A stretch of DNA of 64,000 nt from Glycine soja (Eukaryota > Streptophyta > Magnoliopsida > Fabales > Fabaceae): positions 6,905,309 through 6,969,308 of the forward strand of contig NC_041004.1 of NCBI RefSeq assembly GCF_004193775.1, read 5' to 3'. Position numbers and translations under genes: made by a program. Positions 56,067-64,000 of this stretch are shown one piece after another. Positions within the stretch are counted from its first letter, which is position 1. Every line of letters begins with the position of its first letter. The notes below the pieces were generated by a model that saw only the letters and a program-made list of their open reading frames with translations, was not told where the DNA came from and made no database searches.

Positions 56067-56383
56067 CAGTCTCTGAATTTATGTCTTATTATCATTTATA
56101 TATGTTCCTGAAATTATAAAAAAAAATCAAATAAATTCCTATTTTTTTAAAGTTTTATTTAAGTCCTTGAAATTTATATCTTTTCTCATTTTATTCTTTA
56201 GTCCAAGAAGTTAAATAATAATAATAATAATAACATTAAGTTTAGGGACTAAGATGTGAAAAAATAGTTAATTGAGAGTTAAAATGAAATCCTAAAAATT
56301 TCAGAGACTTATTTAAATTTTTCTTATTTTTAAGGATTATTTTTAAGGACTAAAATGATAGTTAGATATAAATTTAGGTACTC
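56067..56383. repeat. Foldback repeat (MITE-like, about 317 bp)
   Basis: The left arm CAGTCTCTGAATTTATGTC pairs with the inverted right arm GAGTACCTAAATTTATATC. Inner words (AAGTCCTTGAAATTT with AAGTCTCTGAAATTT) extend the fold. It includes an (AAT)n run at about 56,217-56,232. Confidence 0.5.
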
Positions 56384-57341
56384 AACCGGTCATTTACTTT
56401 TTTCTGTTGGTCCTTTATCATGACATGAACTGAATTTTGTGACTAAAAAATAAAAAAATTTATTATTAAAGGTTTTTCTTTATTATAGCAAAAGTCAATA
56501 GTCTTGTCCTCTCCTTGCGTATTTAGAAATTGCAAGAAGAGAGTAATGTTATATTTTTTATAATTTTTCTTATAAAACTTTTAATATTTTAAGAAAGAAG
56601 TATTTAATAGAAAATAAATATATTTAATATTTTAAAAACTTGAAAACCATTTTAAGTGCAATATTATTTATTTAATAAGACAATAAGCGGTAAATTTTAG
56701 TATTATTTTTTGTGTATTCTTTTGTTTTTCCTGATTGTCTTCTTCTCTTGGTCCGTGTTGTTTGTAGGATCCCACGTTCATTTAGTAGCAGCCACAATCT
56801 TTGTCTATGTATGATTCTTGCTTCTTTTTTTAAAACTATAATTTTAGTACACACAAAATAAATATTTATTTTATATAATTAAAATTTATAATGAATAAAT
56901 ATTTTTATTGAAAATAATAAATTTTAAAATGTAAGAAGTTAAAAAAAATACCTAAAAACATTAACGTTAAAGAAGATTTCCCAAAAAAAAAACGTTTTTA
57001 TTGAAGAATGACATGTAAAAGTTCTCTGGTAGCTATTCACCTATTCTCATTTATATATTGAGAGGGTTTTAGATTTAGGATAAATATTTTATATTATAAT
57101 ACACTGTTATTTTTAATTCTAGTTAAAACTACGAATATTGAATATGATAAATTAAAAGAGATAAAAACTTAAGAATTTTATTTTAAAAACATTCTCGTTG
57201 TTGAAGAATGACAACTAAAGACATTTTTTGTTCAAGATAATTATTCTCATCATTTATACAGAGAGAGGGATTAATCTCATATAATTAGTCATTTTAAAAT
57301 TATTAGTTAGTATTCAAAGGTTTAAATATGTTTAAGTATAT

Positions 57342-57386
<45 letters not shown>

Positions 57387-59127
57387 ATTATTCTTTTAAT
57401 ATTATTCTTTCAAATTTGATACGAAATTACTAGAAATACATGATTTAAGTATTTTATTTTGAATGGGGCCCAAGGAAAAGGCCTAAACGTTGCAATATGC
57501 ATGGTCCTGCCACTTGTATATATATGCAAAATAAACCATCTCAACATAGGAATAAAAATTAATCAAATATTAGGGATATATCGATGTAGTTCACTTTTTT
57601 TTCTGTGGGGCAAAGGAAACTAATTTTTTTTCATTCTGTCACTTCTCATATCAAATGCATTTGCATGTTGGATAATTATAAAACATGAAATAAGCAAACT
57701 ACATATAAGCAAACATATTGTAACACCAAGTTATTCCACACACATTGAACAAATTAGAATATTTTCATTGACATGATTAAAGGAACTCTTGCAACACACA
57801 TAAGTTGCTCCATATTCCTGAAAAACACAATACATATAAAATGAGTTTGAAAGTATGGGGGAAAATTATTTTGATGATTGATATTTTTATACTCATTGAT
57901 TTTAGTTACACAGAAAGAATGTAACTAAATATTACAACTTTTATACTTATTATTGTATGATCAAGTATACACTTAACATTTAATAAGGTGAATGACAAGT
58001 GATAGTATAATATTATTTTTTTCATAGATTGTAATAAAATTTTTGTTTCAAGTATTTAATATAATTGCATACTTAAAATTCGAATCAAGAGATCTTAGAT
58101 TCGAATTCTCAATTTAACCAGAGATCACATATTCGAGTCCTAACTTATTATCTGAATTAAAATTTCATGTTATTATTAATTTTAAAACTCATTGATTTTT
58201 TCTATATATATATATATATATATGCAAAAAAGGAATATAGAGTAGTTCTCTTAGTTTACTATGTAATAATTTTATATATATTTTAAAATTTTAAGGAATT
58301 TGAATTTGAATTCCCAAAAATGATACAAAAGGTGGGAGAAGAAGAGCAAACTTTGATCTCATCAAACCTAGTGAATCTTATCACTCATTTTAATATTCCT
58401 TTGTAGTTTGGAACACGTAAATAATGAAACAACATAATTCTTAAATGATTGAAAATAGGTTATAAACCATTGGTATTCCCCCTAAAAAATATTCATTTAA
58501 TTGAGTGATTGAAGCACCGTAACGAAAGAAATATAGTGGGCAACATATTAAGATAAAAGATAAAAAAATTTGGTAAAGAAAAGACATAAAAAAAATTATT
58601 GAATGGGGTTTAGCTAAACTCTTACCTAAAGAGGGAAGTGAAAGATTGAAAAAAATATGACACGTGATAAAATGTTGATGTGGCAAGATCTATGTTAATT
58701 AAGCAAGTTCTTTAAAAAAATGTTAATAAAGTAAGTGAAATATCAACACCATAATTTTTTGCCTCAAATCTTTTATATATTATAAACAACCTAATAGATA
58801 AATATTTATTTTTCAAGATCATTTAACAAGTACATCCAAAACTAATAGTTAATTTAATAATATATATTGAATAAGTTTTCTTTGCTTATATAAAAAAATA
58901 ACATCAATTTAATAGATGTCTTTTATGAATAGACAAAAATACTTTATCAAATAGTACTCATTAAAATATAATATAACATATTTGTAAAGTTCTAATTCCT
59001 ATGTCTTGCGATATTTTTAAGTTTTTATTAAAATCAAAACAACTATTAAATTTAGAAAAGGGAACATGAAGAAAGATGATTGCACCATGACTTCTTTTAC
59101 TTGAGCATTCATTGATAATCACTAATG
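56384..59127. other. AT-rich intergenic DNA downstream of the RLP relic
   Basis: No gene recognised. Microsatellites are (AT)19 at 57,347-57,384 and a shorter AT run at about 58,204-58,223. Short frames at 56,672-56,854 and 58,441-58,686 (minus) lack domains. Confidence 0.5.
57347..57384. repeat. (AT)19 microsatellite
   Basis: Direct dinucleotide run. Confidence 0.95.
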
Positions 59128-60114
59128 TCACCACCTTAAAGTTGTGTATGTTTGTCCTCTTTGAGTTACATATTCAAGATATATATGAGGGAAAATCCAA
59201 CAAAGAATCTTGTGCATAAATAGCCAATACCATATTCTCCATTTCTTCCCAATCAAGAGTGGACCAAAAACAATTCCATGGCCAAAAACCAATCCCAATT
59301 CAACACTAATAAAATTCCAATCAACTGTACAAGCTAACATTTCACATTCTTGTTGTGGCAGCACCCCCGACTCTTTCCCATCTATTTTTTCAATCAATGG
59401 AAGATCATATAGCTTGTCGTTGCCTTCAAATGAAGAAGCTAGAAACGACTGAATTTGGGTACCTATTGGGATCTTTCCCACCAAATGATTGAAGGAGAGG
59501 TTTAAATATGAAAGGAATGACAAACTTGCAAGTGACATAGGAATTTCTCCACTCAAAGAGTTTTGTGAAAGGTCTAAGGACTCCAATTGATTTAGGTTAC
59601 CTATCGATGATGGGATTTCACCAGACAAAGCATTGTTTGACAAATTGAGGACATGTAGTGTTTTGAAATCCATTAAATCCTCTGGTATAGGTCCTTCAAA
59701 ATGGTTAGATGAGAAATCAATAGATGTAAAGATTGTCAAAATTTTAACCTTCTCCGTCTCTAGACCTTTGCTGATAATTGTCACACTATCTTGATAATAT
59801 ACATCTGTGTATACTACAAATTTCTTCTCTATGAACTTTGATCCAACTTCATCTTTGTTAAGTGTTAATTTTTTTTTTCAAGTTGCGAAATATTTTTCTG
59901 GCAGTTTACCCCTAAAATTGTTGAAAGCGATGTCCACAATGTGAAGCATTTCCCAAGAATTATGGGCTTTCGAGCATCTTAGGGAGCCTTGAAATTTGTT
60001 GTTCCACAAAACCAGGATTCAAAGTGTGCATATTTCCTTCAAAAAGCATGGAAAATCACCAACGATTTGATTTGATCTAAGGTCCAAAACCCTAACTTCG
60101 AGCAATGGGCAAGA
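59128..60114 (-). pseudogene. LRR receptor-like protein (Ve1/RLP-type), C-terminal fragment
   Basis: The last 218 codons are intact (59,784-59,128). They hold four LRR units of the plant type (VLNLSNNALSGEIPSSIGNL, LDLSQNSLSGEIP, YLNLSFNHLVGKIP), then the cap with TQIQSF..SSFEGNDKLYDLPL, an acidic juxtamembrane piece, one membrane span (about residues 156-178, ISVELGLVFGHGIVFGPLLI), and a short basic cytosolic tail ending at a natural stop. There is no kinase domain, which marks a receptor-like protein of the Ve1/Cf type that would recruit SOBIR1/BAK1 in pathogen sensing. Upstream (60,114-59,790) earlier LRRs (LLEVRVLDLRSNQIVGDFP) are readable in other frames with several stops. Most of the ectodomain and the signal peptide are missing; chromovirus sequence takes their place. 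Confidence 0.85.
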
Positions 60115-60258
60115 GATTTTGGAATAGGCCCAAAAGAAATAGCAATACACCACTGAATTGCTATCATTCCTTGCCACTTGCAAAAACACCTTGTCCTCAA
60201 GGTGATAGTTAGAACGAAGCTGGTCCCAGTCCTCCCAGGATGTGTCGTCTGGGGACAA
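60019..60258 (-). pseudogene. Chimeric open frame: chromodomain end joined to LRR start
   Basis: A 79-codon frame whose first 31 residues (SPDDTSWEDWDQLRSNYHLE, then DKVFLQ) are the C-terminal half of a Ty3/gypsy chromodomain. From about residue 48 it reads as receptor-like-protein LRR sequence (CPLLEVRVLDLRSNQIVGDF). The join lies between 60,168 and 60,108. It is most simply a breakpoint between a truncated retroelement and the RLP relic that happens to stay in frame. No promoter or start context suggests it is used. Confidence 0.65.
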
Positions 60259-60622
60259 CCCAGCCCATTAGACCAGAACCTCCCATTTGGATGGAAGGGA
60301 GTCCATCACACGTCGTGAATCCAATATGGTCAGTGGCGTCACCAGGGGTTGATTGTCTATGGCGGTCTCGGGCAGAGGCAGTTGTGCCTCACTGGTCGGA
60401 GCTCTGTGAAATGGTATCAGTAAAGAACAGTGAAAGATGGGATGAATTCTTGCCCCCGCAGGTAATTTGAGCCTATATGCTACCGACCCAATCTTTTCCA
60501 CAATTGGAAATGGACCATAAAACTTGGTTAATTTATAATGCGTCCCCTTCATCCCCGAGACCGTGGCCTGATGAGCGGGACGAAGTCGCACCATGACTTG
60601 ACCCCCCACGTTGAACAAGACA
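60238..60622 (-). pseudogene. Chromovirus integrase C-terminus and chromodomain
   Basis: On the minus strand FNVGGQVMVRLRPAHQAT, then KLTKFYGPFPIVEKIGSVAY and LPAGARIHPIFHCSLL give the GPY/F module. WEVLV..W.. and SPDDTSWEDWDQL give the chromodomain, continuing to about 60,165. The stretch is mostly open (60,618-60,268), with one stop or frame change before the chromodomain. The chromodomain would direct integration toward particular chromatin. Confidence 0.8.
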
Positions 60623-60623
60623 T

Positions 60624-60631
60624 CAGCTTCG
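60624..60631. other. Deletion junction between RT and integrase C-terminus
   Basis: CAGCTTCG (minus strand CGAAGCTG) is shared by the expected end of the RT piece (FSKL) and the expected start of the integrase piece (EADV). The deletion may therefore have occurred between short direct repeats. This is an inference from protein order. Confidence 0.4.
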
Positions 60632-61520
60632 AAAAGTAACTGCCACCACCCAACTCGTCCAGTAGCTCATCTATTGTGGGTATCGGAAAATGATCCTTGA
60701 TCGTTATGGAGTTTAAGGCGTGATAATCTACGCAGAAATGCCAAAAGCCATCATGCTTCCGTACTAGAAGGACTAGAGACGAAAACGGGCTTGTATTGGG
60801 TCGAATGATTATGTTCTGTAACATAGAGGCCACCTGCAATTCAATTTCCTGCTTCTGATAGTGTGGATATTGATAGGGTCGGACATTAATAGGGCTTGAG
60901 TTGGGGTGGAGATGAATATGGTGATCAGTTGGTCAAGAGGGGAGCAGGGAGTGTGGTTCCTCAAAGAGGGTGGCGAATTGGGTCGGGAGGTGTTGAACTT
61001 GGGGCGGGAAGGAAGGTTCCTCATAATCATTTGAAGGTAACTTCAAAAGGGTGATGGCAAGGTGAAAACACACACTCGCTCCCTATTTTCGAGTCAAACG
61101 CCGAAGCTGGGGAGGGGTGAGGATAACAGAAGCAGGATCAGTCGTTCCTTGAAACTCAACCAGGTGCCCTTCATGAAAGAATGTCATGCTCAAGTTGCTA
61201 TAGTCTGTCATGATGGGACCTAGGGTCTTCAGCCATTGCATACCCAGGACAATGTTGACACCGTACAAAGGTAGAACATGGAGGTCCACCCAAAAGGGAA
61301 TGTGCTGGATGGTGATGGTAACAGCCTAACAAAGGAGGTCGCACTGAAGGTGTTTGCCATTTCCGAGCATGACACGCAACGGGGAAGTGGTACGAGTTGT
61401 GAGGACCAATTCACGCACCAATGGTTCCTGGATAAAGTTATGGGTGCTTCCCCCATCAACCAGGATTACCAGTTGGTGATTCTTAATTTGGCCTAACAGA
61501 CGCAAGGTCTCAGGAGCCAA
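60624..61520 (-). pseudogene. Chromovirus protease and RT N-terminus
   Basis: Protease: ILVDGGSTHNFI at about 61,460 (DSG-type box as DGG), followed by VMLGNGKHLQCD. The segment 61,289-61,083 (LYGVNIVLGMQWLKTLGPIM) completes it. RT: IIRPNTSPFSSLVLLVRKHD and FCVDYHALNSITIKDHFPIP (60,800-60,680), ending at GGGSYFSKL. From there the sequence jumps directly to the integrase C-terminus, so RT palm, RNase H and integrase core are deleted. Stops interrupt at several points. Confidence 0.8.
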
Positions 61521-61533
61521 ATGACCCTAGAGT

Positions 61534-62946
61534 TGTGGAAGCAATGTCTTCCAAGGTTATTTTAATGATGCCAAAGAATCAAGAGTTAAGCAAATTCCAA
61601 AGATTCAAGAATGAAGTTTTCAAGAATCAAGTTTCAAGGATCAAGATTCAAGAATAATCAAGATCAAGATTCAAGAATCAAGAGAAGAATCAATCAAAAT
61701 AAGTATTAAAAAAGTTTTTCAAAACATTGAGTAGCACAAGAAGTTTTCACAAAATCATTACCAAAGAGTTTTATTCTCTGGTAATCGATTACCAGATTGT
61801 AGTAATCGATTACCAGCGTTTTTTTTCAAAAAACGTTAAGATTTTCAAAATTCAAAATGAAGAGTCACATCTGTTGATGTGTAATCGATTACACCTTAAT
61901 AGTAATCGATTACCAGTGATTGTTTTCGAAAAATACATTTCCAAAAGTCATAATTCTTCAAGTGACTTGTTTTTGAAGATTCTTTCAAAAGTCACAACTT
62001 TTCTAAGTGACTAGTTTTAAAATAAATTGCCAAGAGTCATAAACTTTGACTTGAGTCATCAAGAAATTATAAATATGTGACCATGGCATGTATTATGAAC
62101 AATCAAGAAATCTATCTTTCAATCTTCTCTCTTAACATCATTCAACTCTTTCAAACAGATTTTTTTTATCTTCTCTTCATCTTTCTAAAAGTTTTTGTTC
62201 AAAACTTTTTCTTTCAAGAAAAGTTCTTTGATAAAAAAACTTGTGCTATTCATCTTTTTCATTCTCTTCTCCCTTTGTCAAAAAGAATTCAACAAGGACT
62301 AATCGCCTGAATTCTTTTTGTGTCTCTTTTCTCCCTTTTCCAAAAGAACAAAGGACTAATCGTCTGAATTCTTTTGTGTCTCCCTTCTCCCTTTTCAAAG
62401 AATTCAAAAGGACACAGTCTGAGAATTCTTTTGATTCTTCCCTTTCCCTTAAACAAAAGATTTCAAAGGACTAACCGCCTGAGATATCTTTTGTTTCCCC
62501 TTTACAAAGATTCAAAGGACTAACTGCTTGAGAACTTTGTCTTAACACATTGGAGGGTACATCCACTTGGTTGTTCAAAGAGAACAAGAGAGGGTACATC
62601 CCTTGTGGATCTTTGCTTGTAAAGGTTTTTACAAGGTTGAAAGAAATCTCAAGGATCGCAGGTTGCTTGGAGACTGGATGTAGGCACGGGTTGTTATCGA
62701 ACCAGTATAAAATTCTTGTGTTTGTCTTCTTCTTCCCTACACTCTTTAATTTTCCGCTGTGCACTTTAATTATCGCTTTTACTTTTGGTTAAGTTTCTAT
62801 TTCTGTTCTTTACTTTCTTAACATTATAGTAAAAGCCTAATTGAATCTAGTAACATTAAGAAGGATAGATCTTTAATTAGTAAAAGTTCATTAATAATTA
62901 ATTCAACCCTCATTTCTTAATTATTCCGAGGCCACTTGATCCAACA
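61534..62946 (+). mobile_element. Solo Sirevirus LTR (1,413 bp) nested in the chromovirus
   Basis: Starts TGTGGAAGCAATG and ends CTTGATCCAACA, the same family and order of internal repeats as the 3' LTR at 32,729-34,447. Flanks are AGAGT (61,529-61,533) and AGAGC (62,947-62,951), 4 of 5 identical. It contains four AATCGATTAC palindromes (about 61,780-61,915), a likely TATA box (AATTATAAATATG, about 62,067), and the GGACTAACCGCCTGAGAT and GAGGGTACATC repeats. Small frames inside it (61,727-62,792) come from the repeats. Confidence 0.9.
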
Positions 62947-63975
62947 AGAGCGAGTGTAGTGTGACTTGCGCCAGTGCCGGGCTAGCTGTGTCAAGCGGGT
63001 CAGTCGGGCCCTCCAATTGTATAGGGTCATCCTCATCAACTATTAAGAGGAACATTCGAGAGGCACATTAGTGCCCTCGATGGAAGCGTTCATCACAGGT
63101 GAAACATAATCCCCATTCCCATCGTGACGCTAACTCTTCTGGGGATAATCGCTTCAGAGTTGCTAGTGGAAGAGTCTGCACTGGGGCTACGAGGAGTGGC
63201 GGTGTGACTGCCAACAAGGGCTGCGGGGGGGGGGGGGGGGGGGGGGGTCGTGACAAAAGGGGGGGGGCACGGGCGCAGCTCCCGAAACGGGCCTCCAGCA
63301 GCTTCTCCTCCTGCAGCTTCGCCTAGCCCACCGCCTGCACCAACATAAGGGGCTGGTGGGCTTGGACCTCCCTGCGTATCTCCAGCGTCAACCCCGAGAT
63401 AAAACAGCTCAAGAGGAACAATGGTGGTAGACCAACAATACGATTCGCAAGATCTTCGAACTCGGAAAGGTATGTAGTGACTGTTGAACAATGTGTAAGT
63501 TTACAGAGGGCACCGGTGGGATCCTCGTACTGAGACGGGGCGAACCGAGTATGCAACGCCTAAAGGAAGACTGGCCAGGAGGTGAAATGACCATTACTGG
63601 TCATCCACTGGAACCCGGCCAGGGCGTGCCCATTCATGTAAAAAGAGGTGATCGGCAGGCGGTCCTTCTCGGGTGTGGCATTGTAATCAAAGAACTAGTT
63701 GATCTTGAAGATCCAACTAGTGGGTTCGGTTCCATCAAACGAGGAACATCGAGTTTCAAGCAGTACGGGTTGGAGGTAGGGATAGGAGAAAGGGTGTTGG
63801 AATTGGACGGAAATGGTGACGAGGTCTCATGTGGGGCTAATTTATGGATTAATTCATCGAGTTTCAGGGTCATGGTTTGGACTATTTCGGTGAGGGAGAA
63901 ATGATGGGTAGTGAACTTGGCTAAGGCGTCTTCGAGTCGATCAGAAGAAGTTTTGGATCTTGTGGATTCAGCCAT
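62947..63975 (-). pseudogene. Chromovirus gag
   Basis: The ATG at 63,975 starts MAESTRSKTSSDRLEDAL, followed by a helical N-terminus (about 113 codons to 63,634). The capsid-like domain continues in other frames (63,556-63,323: FAPSQYEDPTGALCKLTH, VVGLPP-type IVGLPPLFLLSCFISGL). Then come a proline-rich linker (63,256-63,190, poly-C on this strand) and a zinc knuckle CFTCDERFHRGHxC (about 63,105-63,065), then EDDPIQLEG before the protease. At least two frame changes and one stop break it. The start was chosen for its fit to typical chromovirus gag openings. Confidence 0.8.
63225..63247. repeat. Run of 23 G, followed by a run of 9 G
   Basis: G23 at 63,225-63,247 and G9 at 63,259-63,267. On the coding (minus) strand this is poly-C, encoding polyproline in gag. 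Confidence 0.95.
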
Positions 63976-64000
63976 CGGAAAGAAAACAAGAGCACCAAAA

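Larger units (their letters stand above)
60160..64000 (-). mobile_element. Chromovirus (Ty3/gypsy), internal region, truncated and with nested solo LTR
   Basis: Read right to left: gag (from 63,975), zinc knuckle, protease, RT N-terminus, then a jump to the integrase C-terminus and chromodomain at the left end. The 5' LTR would lie beyond the right edge of the window. The 3' LTR is absent, because the element ends against the RLP relic. A chromodomain after integrase puts it among chromoviruses. A solo Sirevirus LTR (61,534-62,946) interrupts the gag-protease junction. Confidence 0.85.

Noticed and set aside
63093..63491. 132-codon minus ORF with polyproline as a host proline-rich protein
   Set aside because: Its frame crosses the gag capsid region and linker of the chromovirus; the G/C homopolymer keeps it open.
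1..64000. CRISPR arrays, tRNA genes, bacterial-style operons, organelle DNA
   Set aside because: None of the expected repeats, cloverleaf patterns or gene clusters are visible; composition and elements are those of a plant nuclear genome.

Overview
This 64 kb window is plant nuclear DNA, most likely from a legume and probably Glycine (soybean). It is very AT-rich and almost gene-free. It is built from nested LTR retrotransposons, with relics of non-LTR, CACTA, Mutator-like and hAT-like elements. Legume is inferred from the exact MIR390 hairpin and the legume-style Ve1-like receptor-like protein relic. Glycine is inferred from LTR vocabulary I associate with soybean: AATCGATTAC palindromes and CGCTTAGCGAG clusters. 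I had no database access, so the species is an inference.

Host genes are few. The clearest is a MIR390 locus on the minus strand (hairpin about 13,645-13,745, TATA box at 13,901-13,911). Guide and star strands pair with 2-nt 3' overhangs. The other recognisable host gene is a broken C-terminal piece of a leucine-rich-repeat receptor-like protein (59,128-60,114, minus), joined at its upstream side to a truncated chromovirus.

Layout. 1-9.1 kb: intergenic DNA with a LINE relic (1,660-2,215), a solo LTR (3,369-4,723), an hAT-like element (6,321-7,212) and an almost perfectly folded Mutator-like MITE (8,021-8,574). 9.1-11 kb: a 5'-truncated LINE with poly(A) tail, next to a solo LTR. 13.6-13.9 kb: MIR390. 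18.9-19.8 kb: a Cassandra-type TRIM whose LTRs carry 5S rRNA-derived sequence. 20.9-24.2 kb: an Athila-like 5' LTR, PBS and gag start, with another solo LTR nested in the LTR. 26.4-36.6 kb: a 2.15 kb segment holding an antisense Ty1/copia relic, present twice in direct orientation, with a Sirevirus-like Ty1/copia element (28,591-34,447) between the copies. 39.6-39.9 kb: a possible TRIM relic. 41,370-52,486: a complete but dead Tat-lineage Ty3/gypsy element (dual RNase H). It has a CACTA transposon in its 5' LTR and an antisense extra ORF with a plant mobile domain between integrase and the 3' LTR, and that ORF is itself split by a solo LTR flanked by a perfect GATAT duplication. 60.1-64 kb: a minus-strand chromovirus split by a solo copy of the Sirevirus LTR and carrying a run of 23 G.

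The window works as a record of insertion order rather than as a pathway. Pairs of LTRs, empty-site copies and target-site duplications let several insertions be ordered from the sequence alone. Every retroelement polyprotein seen here is broken by stops, frameshifts or deletions.
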